Below, piece by piece: positions 1 through 12,297 of a DNA stretch of 64,000 nucleotides. The notes beneath the pieces are model-generated. The model saw only the letters and a list, made by a program, of their open reading frames with translations, ran no database searches and was not told the DNA's origin. Position numbers and translations under genes: made by a program. The stretch covers positions 136,975,170 through 137,039,169 of the forward strand of contig NC_068910.1 in the NCBI RefSeq assembly GCF_023091745.1, in the 5' to 3' direction. Source of the stretch: Budorcas taxicolor. Lineage: Eukaryota; Chordata; Mammalia; Artiodactyla; Bovidae. Position 1 is the stretch's first letter. The number at the start of each line of letters is the position of its first letter.

Positions 1-1609
1 GGGCAGAACCTTCTTGGGGGTGGGGTAGCAATGAGAATAAAGCAAGACATTAGAATAAAGCGACCATGGACATTAGTCAGCAGGGAAGGATGGTATATAT
101 CTGACTTCCACAAAAAGATTCTATTGTTTTCCTCAGTATGATAATATGAACTAACTTTACTGATGTTTGATTGTCACTTTATTCATGATAGCCAGCTGGG
201 CACTTTGACATAAAGAGCCCACATTTAAAGAATCTTTTCCATAGGAATCAACACCCGTGGGATTCAGATCAATAGTTAAATGCTACAGAGCAGTGAAATG
301 CTGCTTGAAATTAATCAGAAATTCTCACATTTACTAAAATGCAATATCTCCAGGAAAAGGTAAGACTTTATGCTTACTAAGAATTAATGATATTAGGGTA
401 AAAGAAGGTTGGAAAGCAGGAGTGTTGTTATGGAATAATGCAAGTCTGTGTGCCCGATGTACAGTAAGGCCAAACAATACTAGAACCTTGGAGTTTGGAG
501 CAGAGAAAGGGTCATGCCCTAAGAACTCCAGAGGTACTGAAAGCTTTCATCAGAGCCCTTTTAAAAGCAAAAGGTGAGGGAGGGGCGTGGTTAGTTGTGC
601 AGATCTTTTGTTCTTGAGGTCGGGTCACGGTCAGGTAACAATGTTCCTGTACATCTCTATAAAACTAATGTTATTCTCTGTCCTGACAAGAAAGGGCAAG
701 GTCCCAAGGCACAGTGTTCACCATCCGAGGTCCCAGTCCTGGTTAGAGGAGGCAGAGCTCAGCTGGCAGCTCCCCAGACCCTGCTCAGCTGTCGTCTCTG
801 AGGGAGCTAGGCACCCAACCCAGCTGGCCCTCAGAGTCCTCCGGCCACCCGAATGGGGAAGACCAGGTCCCACAGACTGCGACTCAGGGAGATGACCACT
901 GCTATTAGCTCACAGAGAAAGGAATGGGGGAGAGGTTCTCCGCTGCCTCAAGGCCTGGGCCGAGGCTAGTCGGTGGCAGTTGGAAATGTCACCAAGAAAG
1001 GAAAAGCTAGGCCCCGCGGGAGCACCTTGGTTTCTGTGCAACCTTATGTCCAGACACGGGCAGATGCCTGAGGGGTAGGCATCTACAGTGGCCAGATGAG
1101 AGACCTGTAGTTACCGCACAGGACCCCCCCCCCCCCACCCCAGTGGGTGAAGAAACGGGTCTTCAGGCCGCTGCTCTGAGGCCTGTGTGTAGGCAGGAGT
1201 ATGCAGGAGGCCAGAGCTTCCTGGATGGATTGTTATTTCCAAAGGTGTGGCTCACACCACAAAGCTGCACCTCGAGCAAATCCTCCAAAGGTGACCCTTG
1301 CTGCCCAGACAAGCAGGGCCTTTAGAGGAGTTTAAGCACTTCATTTCCTTTGACTGCTTCTTTTTTAAAAATGTAAATAAACCACTCTTAGACCATTAAC
1401 GTTTGAAAGCTGTGTGTTGTTAAAGGATGATTTCTTGTTATTATGTCATCATTTTCTACCCTCCCCAAGACATTTCTAACACACACGTGCCTTTTTTTTT
1501 TTAGTAGAAATTTAAATAGAGTCTTAATAGAAGCCAAATAATTTTGCATGTGAACTTCATATGGCATTTTGCCAGTGGGCTTAGATCAAATGAAATGCTA
1601 TGTATCTAG
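1..1609. other. Single-copy intronic sequence
   Basis: No gene or clear mobile element seen. The only low-complexity feature is a 13-C run at 1124-1136. Short open frames at 587-895 and 1143-1325 have no recognisable similarity. Confidence 0.5.
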
Positions 1610-1620
1610 ATACGTTTGTG

Positions 1621-1725
1621 TTCTTGCCTGGAGAATCCCAAGGACGGAGGAGCCTGGTGGGCTGCCGTCTATGGGGTCGCACAGAGTCGGACACGACTGA
1701 AGCGACTTAGCAGCAGCAGCAGCAG
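1621..1725 (+). mobile_element. BOV-A2 SINE, 5'-truncated
   Basis: Carries the second Bov-A monomer (ttcttgcctggagaatccca through cggacacgactgaagcgac) and ends in the typical (AGC)n tail. Flanked by a target duplication: atacgtttgtg at 1610-1620 and atatgtttgtg at 1726-1736 (10 of 11). Confidence 0.93.
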
Positions 1726-2155
1726 ATATGTTTGTGCTTCTCACACCTTGGTAAATATCCTGGGACGCTTGTTCTGGAGAAATACTTGGGGTTATTCCAA
1801 ATTATTGATAAATATACTGCATCTTCCTGAAGAGTTGGTTTTACTCAAAGATTTGGTAGGGGAAACATTTAATATATTAAAACATATATGGATACATTAC
1901 AGAGTAGAATGTTAAAGTTTTATAAATCTTTTAGAGAAGACAATTTTGCACACTTACACAGTTTTATGCAGCTGTGTCCCAAGTCTCCCGTTGTTGGCCT
2001 CAGTTCTTTCCCCGGAGAGAGAAGTCTCAGAAGCCCTGTTTTTTTGTGTGGTGTTATCATTTTATTATTCTTATTATTTTATCATTATGAACTGAAGGCA
2101 TGAGATGAAAGTGTTTGGTTACACTTATGAAGCCAAGGAAAGTAATATGAACTTG

Positions 2156-2330
2156 TCAGTGGTTCCTCAAAGTCAGTCCGGTCACATCATAATCACAACC
2201 TCAAAATGCAGTGCCTAGGTTTCTCCCAGAGGGATTCTGATTCGGTTGGGGTCCCTATATCTGCATTTTTGACCTATACCCAAAGTGATTGTGGTAACTA
2301 GATTTGGGAACCAAAGAACTGAACAGTTTA
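2156..2330. mobile_element. MER5-like (hAT-Charlie) MITE fragment
   Basis: Starts with the MER5-type end cagtggttcctcaaa and contains the internal pattern gggattctgattcggttggggtc and atctgcattttt. Old and degraded. Orientation not assigned. Confidence 0.6.
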
Positions 2331-3977
2331 TTCTGACTGTAGGCCCTGGGAAAGGGACTGCAAACTAATATCCCACTGATTGGGCAGAAGAAGGGTTTTT
2401 TTTGTTTTTTTTTTTCCATGTAACATTTTTTAAAAAAATGTATTAGTTGCCACCATTTCAAATCAGGATACTTTATAGCTTTTCTTTAAAATTCAGAAGG
2501 CGGGACAATACTTGCTTGCCTTCTCTCCAAGTCTCATGGCCAGAGCTGAGCAAGCGGTAGTGGCTGTTTTGATGACCTGTACTCTCTAGCCCTCCCTAGC
2601 ATCCCCTCCACACACTGTCCCAGCTTCACTTGCTCACACACTGTCTGGCCCTCTGGGCACTGGAGGCTTTGCTCCTGCTCAGTGAACACATGGTCCTGCA
2701 TAGTGTCCTTTGATCATAATGAGCAGCTGAGTCAGACATCCTGGTTCAGCAAACAGGAATCTATTGCTGCCTCCTTCTTGGCCTCAGTGGAATAGCTCAC
2801 CTTTATTCCCACCTAGGAAGTGAGTCATGCTAGAGAGAAAGACTTCCACTGTGAAGTTACAGGGACTCAGAAACCTCACCTCGGCCTGCTGCTGCTCCTT
2901 GGCTTTCAGTTACTTCTCTGAGCTTCGTTTCTGTTTCTAGAGCCCCATTTTTCTCTCACAGACCTGCTCTCACAAAACGCAAGCACAGACACATGGATCC
3001 CTCCTGACCGTGAGCCTGGGACTGTGGCCCCAGAGTGCCCGTGCTGACCGTCAGTCTTGAGGCCATGAACATGCCTTTCCCTTCACTACTGGTCCCTTTC
3101 TAAATGCTAGGTCATTCTGTGTTTCATGTAGGAAAGGAGCCCAAACGCCATGAGGATATAGTTTGTATAGGAAATTGTGTTCAGAATTCCAAACAACAGG
3201 CTTGAAGCCATGAACCTTTAGAGCGTGGTATTTCTGTACCTTTGTTGGGAGGCCGTGTCTGAACACAGGGTTTGGCAGGAACAGGAGGTACCATCGGCCT
3301 GCACTGGCTCTGCTCAGCCATCAGAGCATGACCCCCACTCCTGTTTTCTTCTGAGATGTCACAGGGACTCTCTTTTATTCCGTGAGGTCAGAGGATGCCC
3401 CTGGAGTAGCTGCTTGACAGGACTGCATCACTTCTCTTAGTTTTTGTTCTAGTGGCCCACGCGCTGAATCACAGTTCTCTTGCCTAGCAGCTGGCTCCTC
3501 AATGGAGTCTAGAGGTCTCACAGAGAATTGCTTCTTGCGTCTTTTATCTGAGTAGGTAAAAGTGCAGAGATGGTGAACATCAGTGATCTTTGAAAAGCAA
3601 AGAACATTTTCCTTTTAAAATCTAACCCCTCTCTTGCCTTACCTAGATGATTCTCTCTGAGGCCTGAGAGTGTGTATGACTTACTGTTCCAGAAATGATG
3701 ACTATAGGCTGCTGCATGGATCTGCGTTTTTTTTTTTTTTCTTGCAACCAACCCCTCAATGGCCGACACTGAGAAGTGAGGCCCAGCCTTATGGCCCCAA
3801 ATCCCCGTCTCTTGTCCTGACCAAATGGCAATTTCCATGTAAGATTCCCAGCCTTGCCTGCATCTGCTGCCTGGAGCACAGACGGTCACTAGCTTTAGCC
3901 CCGACTCTCCCCATCATGTGCTGGCTTTTCATTCCTCGGAGACGTAAAAAGTAGCCAAATCAGAAAACATTCAGTCT
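2331..3977. other. Single-copy intronic sequence
   Basis: Nothing recognised beyond short poly-T runs near 2397-2415 and 3728-3741. Open frames here lack homology and are considered chance. Confidence 0.5.
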
Positions 3978-3990
3978 AGCTTCTGATGTT

Positions 3991-4266
3991 CGGAGAAGGC
4001 AATGGCACCCCACTCCAGTACTCTTGCCTGGAAAATCCCATGGATGGAGAACCCTGGTAGGCTGTAGTCCATGGGGTCGCTAAGAGTCGGACACGACTGA
4101 GCGACTTCACTTTCACTTTTCACTTTCATGCATTGGAGAAGGACATGGCAACCCACTCCAGTATTCTTGTCTGGAGAATCCCAGGGATGGGGGAGCCTGG
4201 TGGGCTGCCGTCTACGGGGTCGCACAGAGTTGGACATGACTGAAGCGACTTAGCAGCAGCAGCAGC
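3991..4266 (+). mobile_element. BOV-A2 SINE, full length
   Basis: Two Bov-A monomers joined by the cactttcacttttcactttcatgc linker region, ending in (AGC)n. The target duplication agcttctgatgtt is perfect at 3978-3990 and 4267-4279 (13 bp), marking a comparatively young insertion. Confidence 0.96.
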
Positions 4267-4528
4267 AGCTTCTGATGTTGTAAGTTAGTTGGAAATGTTT
4301 GGAAGACTGCAGAATCAGAATCAGACCTGCCAGGCATATTTTCTGACACATTTCCATTTTCAGATATTTCATCTTAATTAGAGCCAGGTGCTCTCATGTT
4401 CATTCAGAACATAATGTTTATCAGAGATACATGTATAACCACCATATTTTGCCCAAATCTCACTGAAATGTATAGTGTACAAAAGGACTGACCCTGGGGC
4501 TAATAAACATTTGCAAGTATTTACTCAA

Positions 4529-4644
4529 GGAGATGGCAACCCACTCCAGTACCTTTGCCTGGAAAATCCCATGGACAGAGGAGCCTGGTAGGCTACAGTC
4601 CACAGGGTCGCAAAGAGTAGGACATGACTGAACGCTTTCACTTT
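4529..4644 (+). mobile_element. Bov-A monomer SINE
   Basis: Single Bov-A unit from ggagatggcaacccactcc to gactgaacgctttcacttt. Short imperfect duplication: ttactcaa at 4521-4528 and tcactcaa at 4645-4652. About 300 bp from the neighbouring BOV-A2. Confidence 0.88.
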
Positions 4645-4652
4645 CACTCAAA

Positions 4653-6555
4653 GCAGATGAAAGTTGTATACATTTCTAGATGAATTAATAAGAGGGACGC
4701 GGGGAGAAGTTTTGAGGAAGGGGGAGTGTTTGCCCGTTTCACCATGGCGATGCCCTGAGAGTGTAGGTGCCAACCTGCCAGGGTTTTTCCCAGTGGGATT
4801 TGAGTGGCCTGGGTGAGGGCAGCAGTGGGACTACAGTGTGTACGCTGTGCTGTCAATTCATTAAGTAGATTCCATTCAGTCGGGGGGGCAGGGAGGGCAC
4901 GACCCTGGCACGTGGCCCAGCAGGCTCTGAAGTTAATGAGATATTTATTGGTTGCAGCCTCACTATCATATGCTGTGAGCTGCTTTGTGGAGTCCCACAA
5001 GGCTGGGGGTGGCTGGAGTTGCTCCCAAAGCCCTTCACAGGCTCTGAGCCTGGGCTGGGCTGGGTGGCCACAGTGTGGTGTCTAGCTGTTTCAGAAAAGG
5101 CAGGTTTTAGCCTTACGATTTGGTGGTGAGAGTATCTTTGTGTAGAAAAGTTCAGTTTAATAAAAACAGACTTGAGTCCCTACTTCCCACCAGGCCCTGG
5201 GCTAGGCAGCAGGGGTTCAGATATAAAGAGACGCAGACTCACAGTTTCATAGGAGAGAGGGCACACGGGGTGATTACAGACACCGCATCCACGGACAGTG
5301 TGGTAGAGGCTGGAAGGAGAGAACTACGCAGGGGATGGGCCTCCAAGCTGAGGACGCTGGAGGTCATGGCAGGTGGCTCTGCAGGGACTCCAGTTGCTTG
5401 GGCTGAGTGAACAGGCAGGGCAGGGCTAGGGGGCAGCACAGGATGTGGCTGGACAGGGGCAGGGGCTGGCTGGATCGTGGGGGTCTTGTGTGTGGTGCTG
5501 GGAGCTGCAGTTAATTCCAAAGGCAGTGAGGAACATGATGTCACCCTGGGGTCAGCGTAGAAGGCTCTGTAGACATCTACCATCTGGGAGAAGGGTCAAA
5601 CCCTGACCCCCATCCTAGCTAAATCACGCCATCCTGTTACTCTGGCAGTCAAAATGCTGAGTTGTAACTCACTTCAATGTATGGGTATAGGCCACACCTT
5701 CTGAGTAAGACCCCAAGCTAGTTGCAGATCAGAGATTCAGAGATGAATAGGAAACCAGCCCTGTCCACCTCTCCATCAGAGGTCCACACATGGTAGGTGG
5801 AAGGGAAGACAGACATGGCTAAACCACTCGTCAGCAGTGATATAGCTTGTTGTAAATGAAGCAGTGGCAAAGATTCGTTTCAAATGCAAGCTCTCAGAAG
5901 GTTTTATGCAGGACTTGGAAATTCCAGATTCCCCCAAGCTTGTCTTCAGGAGAATTATTTATACTTTATTTAATTGGAACAGGTTTATTTCTTTTCCTCT
6001 GAGAGGTTTACTGTTTTGATCTCTTGGGAAGGGAGAAGGAAAGGAGAAAAGAGTCTTCCTGCAGCAGAAAGCGGTTGTTGTTTGAGAGCCTGACCTTTGT
6101 CCCGCATGTCCTCAGCTCCCTCGGAACATTCCTCGTTAAGTTAATTACACACTCTGCCGCTGCCACAGCTTTTCCTTTGGCATCCACAGCTTTGGAAAAC
6201 AGACGGACTGTGCTTGCAGAGCCTGAAGCAGTGAGAAAGGGAGAGCCACAGCCCTGCGGGACTGAGGGCCTGGAGGCGGCTTGAGACCCACAGCCTGCGG
6301 GTAGAGAGGCCTGGAGTGGGCTCCTCGAGCCTCTGGCCTTGGGGACGGACACAGGCAGAGAGCTGTCAGGCTGTCCTGTTCTGTGCCAGCCACTAGGGTT
6401 CCAGCTCTCAGATCCCAAAGGGAAGGAGTGGCTCAGCCTTGGCACCTGGGCTCAGCAGGCCAGTGCGGTGAGAGGATGCTTCCCAGTGCCTTGCCAGTCT
6501 GGGCCCAGTGGCTGCTTCCTCTCCACTCACGCACGCGCGTGCGTGTGTGTGTCTA
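4653..6555. other. Single-copy intronic sequence
   Basis: No gene or clear repeat. A short alternating (GT)n/CGCG run lies at about 6528-6551. Open frames on both strands at 4.8-5.6 and 6.0-6.6 kb overlap each other and show no recognisable protein. Confidence 0.5.
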
Positions 6556-6870
6556 CTAAATATGTATAATGTAAAACCTGCCATTTTGACTGCTGTTAAG
6601 TGTCATTGGCATTCATTCCACTCACAGTCTTGTGCAACCAATACCACTCTCTGTTTCTAAAATGTTTTCATGACCCCAGACAGAAGCTCTGTACTTGTTA
6701 AGCAATAACTCCCCATCCCCCCACCCTCCACCCCTAGTACCGTCTAGTCTACTTCCTGGGTCTGTGAAGTTGCCTCTTCTAGGTGGTCTGTATGTGTGGA
6801 CTCACAATATTTGTCTTCTCTACACTGCTCTTGGTTGCCTCCAGGCCCTGGAGCATCCTGTCCCTCACTG
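6556..6870 (-). mobile_element. Old L1 (L1M-type) 3' UTR remnant
   Basis: Reads as the reverse of the mammalian L1M 3' region: aatgtaaaacctgccattttgac, then ttgtgcaaccaatacc, aacaataactcc-like text and a C-rich run. Heavily diverged, with no poly-A or duplication discernible. Confidence 0.6.
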
Positions 6871-6924
6871 GAATCTCTAGACCAGTCCTTCTTCTTCATT
6901 CATCCCTGATGCTGTACTCTGCAT

Positions 6925-7100
6925 AGATCTTTCTTTCTTTTTTAAAAAGTGGAAGTGTAGTTGATTTGGAAGATTATGTTAGTTTTAGGTATAGTGTTTT
7001 TGCTGATGAGACTCCATTATAGATTATTAGAAGACAGTGGCTATAATTCACTGTGCCATGCAGTATATCCTTGTTATTATCTCCTCTTCTGTGGGCCTTT
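6925..7100 (-). mobile_element. Cetartiodactyl L1 3' UTR fragment
   Basis: Contains gtgtagttgatttgg, gttagttttaggtatag and agacagtggctataattcac, followed by a tatatccttgttattat-like segment. This is the antisense of a common cetartiodactyl L1 3' UTR. Adjoins a Bov-tA. Confidence 0.65.
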
Positions 7101-7102
7101 CT

Positions 7103-7310
7103 TGCATGCATGCTCGGTCACTTCAGTTGCATCCGACTCTGCAATCCCATGGGCTGTAGCCCGCCAGGCTCCTCTATCCATGGGATTCTCCAGGCAAGAA
7201 TACTGGAGTGGGTTGCCATGCCCTCCTTCAGGGGATCTTCCCGACCCAGGGATCGAATCCTCATCTCCTGCATTGCAGACAGATTCTTTACTGCTCAGCG
7301 ACTGGGGAAA
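7103..7310 (-). mobile_element. Bov-tA SINE
   Basis: Antisense Bov-A body (cttcagttgcatccgactct, ccgccaggctcc, gggattctccaggcaagaat) followed by the antisense tRNA-Glu-derived head (cagggatcgaatcctcatct, tgcattgcaga). Near full length. Confidence 0.93.
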
Positions 7311-7544
7311 TTACTCCGATCTTTCTCTGTCTGGAATGTTTGGTTTGAAGTAGCCTTTCAACCCAAGCTTTCTACTCTGCCTGGGGTTATATGTATAAGG
7401 GTTTTTCCTGCACTGTCGCTGCACTGCTGAACCAGGAGACCCTGGAGGGAATGGCAGGGTGACACAGAGTCGATGCTCAGGGCTGTGCTTGTGGAGGCGG
7501 GGCCATCCCAGAGAACTCCTGTCCATTGAGGATGGATCGTCAGA

Positions 7545-7745
7545 GGGCTCTGGGGCCTGGCTGCCTGAGTTTGAACCCAGGTTTCACTACTTACTAAGCA
7601 AATAGCTTTGGCTAAATTCCTTAACTTCTGTAAGTCTCAGATTCATGACCTATATAATGAGGATAGTAATAGTGCCTTTACAAGCATGTGAAGAGTAAAT
7701 GAATCCAGGTGTGTGAAGCACTTAGAACATGCTTACATCTGCCGA
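7545..7745 (-). mobile_element. MIR SINE
   Basis: Matches the antisense MIR pattern: ctgcctgagtttgaaccc, cactacttacta, ccttaacttctgtaag, aatgaggatagtaatagtgcc and gaagcacttagaaca. Typical old divergence. Confidence 0.75.
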
Positions 7746-8710
7746 CGCGTGCTACTTTATAAGTGTTTGCCATTTAAATTGCCATTGTTGTAGCCTCCAT
7801 CACAAAGCTAGGAGGAAGAAATAATTCATGAAAGTTGTTTTGAAAGTGATTGGCATGTAATAAGCATTTAGCCAGCTACCAGTGTGTGTGTGTGTGTGTG
7901 TGTGTTTGCATACATGAGCATATGTATGTATGTATTTTTACATCAAAACCAACTCAGCTCCGAGACTAGTCCCAGGGGCCGAGGCTAACTTGAAGCTGCA
8001 CTCTTCTGATAAAGGGGACTGGACCACCCCGGGGGCGGATGAACAAACCTGCTGGCATTTCCTGTTCTTTTGAAGACAAGGACAGAGAAATAGGAAGCCT
8101 CAGAAGATGGACACCAAGGACAGGTCCTCGTAGGTGTGTGGTGAGGTAAAAATCAGTACAGCCTACGCTTTTGGAGGTGTCATCTGAGTTCACAGCAATC
8201 TTAGCATTTTCACCTTAAAAAAAAAGTTTGGGGAAAAACTATGTGAACTTGCATTCCTTCTAACCTCGGGCAAAAGATTCTCACACTCTCTATCCATTTG
8301 GAAGATGGAGTGGGCCTTAGTGTTTATGTGGGTAACTCCAGTTTCAATCAAGATTCTCATTTTTTTAAACCCACAGAAGAAAAGTTATCCTCTATGGAAA
8401 CCAAGCTTTACAAAACTTGTCTCTTTGCTCTGATTTTAATTGCCAGTTAAAAGAAACCTTAACCTTGCTCATGAAATTGCCGTGTGAAATGTTATCAGGG
8501 CATGGATAAGCGTTGGGTCTGGAGAAGGAATGGCCTCCTGGAAAATTGGTACCTCTTTCTGAAGAAAGGAGGACTGAAAACTAGCTGGGAAGTTGAACCT
8601 CAGCTTCTGAAGGCAGAGGAAATACACATGTGTACGTGTGCACATGTGTATGTATGCATGTTAGGGATGCACTCTGGAGAAGAGCATGGTTTCTGGGACT
8701 CACATGTCAT
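7746..8710. other. Single-copy sequence with (GT)n
   Basis: Contains a (GT)12 tract at 7882-7905 followed by tatg-type repeats. Nothing else recognised. Confidence 0.5.
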
Positions 8711-8723
8711 CTCTCCTGCTCAG

Positions 8724-10523
8724 TTCAGTTCTGTTGCTCAGTCGTGTCCGACTCATTGCAACCCCATGGACTGCAGCATGCCAGGCCTCCCTGTCCATTA
8801 CCACCTCCTGCAGTTTACTCAAACTCATGTCCATTGAGCCAGTGAGGCCATCCAACCATCTCATCCTCTGTTGTTTCCTTCTCCTCCCATCTTCAATATT
8901 TCCCAGCATCAGGGTCTTTTCAAATGAGTCAGCTCTTCACATCAGATGGCCAAAGTATTGGAGTTTCGGCTTCAACATCAGTCCTTCCAATGAACACTCA
9001 GGACTGATCTCCTTTAGGATAGACTGGTTGGATCTCCTTGCAGTCCAAGGAACTCTCAAGAGTCTTCTCCAACACCACAATTCAAAAGCATCAATTCTTT
9101 GGCGCTGAGCTTTCTTTATAGTCCCATTATCACATCCATAGATGACTACTAGAAAAACCATAGCCTTGACTAGATGGACCTTTGTTGGCAAAGTAATGTC
9201 TCTGCTTTTTAATATGCTGTCTAGGTTGGTCATAACTTTCCTTCCAAGGAGTAACCGTCTTTTAATTTCATGGCTGCAGTTACCATGTGCAGTGATTTTG
9301 GAGCCCCCCAAAATAAGGTCTGCCACTGTTTCCAGTGTTTCCCCATCTATTTGCCGTGAAGTGACAGGACTGGATGCCATGATGTTAGTTTCCTGAATGT
9401 TGAGCTTTAAGCCATCTTTTTCACTCTCCTCTTTCACTTTCAACAAGAGGCTCTTTAGTTCTTCACTTTCTACCATAAGGGTGGTGTCATCTGCTTATCT
9501 GAGGTTATTGATATTTCTCCCGGCAATCTTGATTCCAGCTTGTGCTTCTTCCGGCCCAGCGTTTCTCATGATGTACTCTGCATAGAAGTTAAATAAGCAG
9601 GGTGACAATATACAGCCTTGACATACTCCTTTTCCTATTTGGAACCAGTCTGTTGTTCCATGTCCAGTTCTAACTGTTGCTTCCTGACCTGCATACAGAT
9701 TTCTCAAGAGGCAGGTCAGGTGGTCTGGTATTCCCATCTCTTGAAGAATTTTCCACAGTTTCTTGTAATCTACACAGTCAAAGGCTTTGGCATAGTCAAT
9801 AAAGCAGAAATAGATCTTTTTCTGGAATTCTCTTGCTTTTTCCATGATCCAGCGGATGTTGGCAATTTGATCTCTGGTTCCTCTGCCTTTTCTAAAACCA
9901 GCTTGAACATCCGGTAGCTCATGGTTCATGTATTGCTGAAGCCTGGCTTGGAGAATTTTGAGCATTACTTTACTAGCGTGTGAGATGAGTGCAATTGTGT
10001 GGTAGTTTGAGCATTCGTTGGGATTACCTTTCTTTGGGATTGGAATGAAAACTGATCTTTTCCAGTCCTGTGGCCACTGCTGAGTTTTCCAATTTGCTGG
10101 CATATAGAGTGCAAAACTTTCACAGCATCATCTTTCAGGATTTGAAATAGCTCAACTGGAATTCCATCACTTCTGCTAGCTTTGTTCGTAGTGATGTTTC
10201 CTAAGGCCCACTTGACTTCACATTCCAGATGTCTGGCCCTAGGTGAGTGATCACACCATCGTGATTATCTGGGTCATGAAGATCTTTTTTGTACAGTTCT
10301 TCCGTGTATTCTTGCCACCTCTTCTTAATATCTTCTGCTTCTGTTAGGTCCATACCATTTCTGTCCTTTATTGTGCCCATCTTTGCATGAAATGTTCTCT
10401 TGGTATCTCTAATTTTCTTGAAGAGATCTCTAATCTTTCCCATGCTGTTGTTTCCCTCTATTTCTTTGCACTGATTAGTGAGGAAGGCTTTCTTATCTCT
10501 CCTTGCTATTCTCTCTTGCTGTT
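8724..10523 (-). mobile_element. BovB LINE copy 1, 5'-truncated (1.8 kb)
   Basis: RTE-type non-LTR retrotransposon, sense on the minus strand, 3' end at 8724. It covers the 3' half of the reverse transcriptase ORF and the SINE-like 3' end. The minus-strand frame 10103-9495 shows RT text (QDWKRSVFIPIPKK, CFIDYAKAFDCVD, GVCQGCILSPCLF) and ends at a TAA (plus positions 9495-9497) replacing the Tyr of the YADD box. A second frame (9476-8937) continues the ORF C-terminus. The target duplication ctctcctgctcag is perfect at 8711-8723 and 10524-10536. The last about 13 bases at the 5' junction (10511-10523) do not look like BovB and may be filler. Not functional. Confidence 0.95.
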
Positions 10524-10536
10524 CTCTCCTGCTCAG

Positions 10537-10688
10537 AGCCCCTGAACTCCATGTTTGTACCACCATCACTTTCAGCGCTCCCTCTCTGGCCTCGCGTGTC
10601 CCTCTGCACTGGATGCGGGCTGGTGCCATGATAGAGGGATCCCCCAGTCTCAGCCAGTACCCTCTACAAGTATGATGAAATAGCATAA
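10537..10688. other. Unassigned sequence between BovB and L1
   Basis: About 150 bp with no repeat recognised. It is the pre-insertion flank of BovB copy 1. Confidence 0.4.
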
Positions 10689-10758
10689 TTTTTTTTTTAG
10701 TTGGAGTATAGTTGATTTATAATAGCATGTTAGTTTCAAGTTATATATGTATGTGTGT

Positions 10759-10983
10759 GTGCTCAGTTGCTCAGTCGTGTCCCACTCTTTGTGACCCCAT
10801 GGACTGTAGCCCGCCAGGCTCCTCTGTCCATGGGATTCTCCAGGCAAGCATACTAGAGTGGGCTGCCATTTCCTCCTCCAGGGGAGCTTCCCACCCCAGG
10901 GACTGAACCTGTATCTCCTGTATTGCAGGTGCTTTACACAACCACTTGAGTGACCTCTACCACTTGAATGTCAGGGAAGCCCC
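10759..10983 (-). mobile_element. Bov-tA SINE nested in L1
   Basis: Antisense Bov-A body starting gctcagttgctcagtcgtgt, then the tRNA-like head ending tcagggaagcccc. The head contains a local imperfect duplication (accacttgagtgacc and accacttgaatg). Confidence 0.9.
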
Positions 10984-11047
10984 ATATAGATATAGATATA
11001 TAGATGTATTAGATATATACATATATGTATATATATTTAGATTCAGT

Positions 11048-11276
11048 CCACCTCATGCGAAGAGTTGACTCATTGGAAAAGACTCTGATGCTGGGAGGGA
11101 TTGGGGGCAGGAGAAGAAGGGGACGACAGAGGATGAGATGGCTGGATGGCATCACTGACTCGATGGACGTGAGTCTGAGTGAACTCCGGGAGTTGGTGAT
11201 GGACAGGGAGGCCTGGCGTGCTGCAGTTCAAGGGGTCGCAAAGAGTCAGACACGACTGAGTGACTGAACTGAACTG
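11048..11276 (+). mobile_element. BovB 3' tail nested in L1
   Basis: Only the last about 230 bp of BovB: from ccacctcatgcgaagag through gatgctgggagggattgg and cacgactgagtgactg, with terminal (GAACT)n. Flanked by AT-rich similarity (atatatattt near 11029 and from 11277), compatible with a target duplication. Confidence 0.9.
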
Positions 11277-11352
11277 ATATATATTTTTTCAGATTATTTT
11301 TCATTATGGATTTTTAAAAGATATTGAATCTATCTCCTTATACTGTATAGTT

Positions 11353-11472
11353 CTGGAGGAGGAAATGGCAACCCACTCCAGTATTCTTGCCTGGAGAATC
11401 CCATGGACAGGGGAGCCTGTCAGGCTACAGTCATGGGGTTGCAAAGAGTTGGACACGACTTAGCAACTACAC
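11353..11472 (+). mobile_element. Bov-A monomer SINE nested in L1
   Basis: From ctggaggaggaaatggcaac to ttggacacgacttagcaac. A single Bov-A unit without tRNA head. Confidence 0.88.
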
Positions 11473-12297
11473 AGATACTCTACAGTAAATCCTGGTATGT
11501 GTATGAATAGTATGTGCCTATCTAGTGTATGAATAGTAATTCGTATCTGCCAACCCCATGCCTCTGATTTAGTCCTGTTCCCTTCCCTTTCCCCACTGGT
11601 AACCATAAGTTTGTTTTCTGTGTCTGTGAGCCATTTCTGTTTTGAATATAGATTTGTTGGTATTATTTTTTAGATTCTACATATCTATAATATCATACAA
11701 TACTTGTCTTTTTCGGTCTGACTGACTTCACTTAATATGATATTTTCTGGGTCCATCCATGTGGCTGCAAATCACAGCATTTCATTCTGTATATACTGAG
11801 TAAACTGAGTTTATATACCGCTGTGTATATACACATCTTCTTAAGCCAGTCATCTGTTGATGGGCACTTGGGCTGTTTTCATATCTTGGTTATTGTAAAT
11901 CATGCTGCTGTGAACTTTAGGGTATGTGTATCTCTTCAAATTAGAGTTTCCATCTTTTCCAGATACATGCCCAGGAGTGGGGTGCTGGACCATATGATAG
12001 TTATATTTTTAGTTTTTTAAGGAACCTCCGTACTATTTTCCATAGTGACTGCACCAGTTTACATTCCCACCAACAGTGTAGCAGGGCTCCCTTTTCTCCA
12101 CACCCTCTCCAGCATTTATTATTTGTAGACTTTTTGTTGATGGCCATTCTGAGGTGATGCTGTATTGTGGTTTTGATTTGTATTTCTCTAATAATTAGCA
12201 GTGTTGATTTTGTATGTCTTCTTTGGAGAAATGTCTGTTTAGATCTTCTGCCCAATTTTTGGTTGTTGGGTTTTTTAATACTGAGTTGTATGAGCTG

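Larger units (their letters stand above)
10689..12297 (-). mobile_element. L1 3' end (ORF2 C-terminus and 3' UTR) split by three later insertions
   Basis: The antisense L1 begins with a T-run at 10689 (ttttttttttagttggagtat). L1 pieces are 10689-10758, 11279-11352 and 11473-12297. The last contains antisense ORF2 text such as ccattgatgg-type turns (gatgggcacttgggctg), gggtccatccatgtggctgc and ttcccaccaacagtgta. It is interrupted by a Bov-tA, a BovB tail and a Bov-A. No intact ORF remains. AT-rich repeats at 10984-11040 separate two insertions. Confidence 0.85.
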
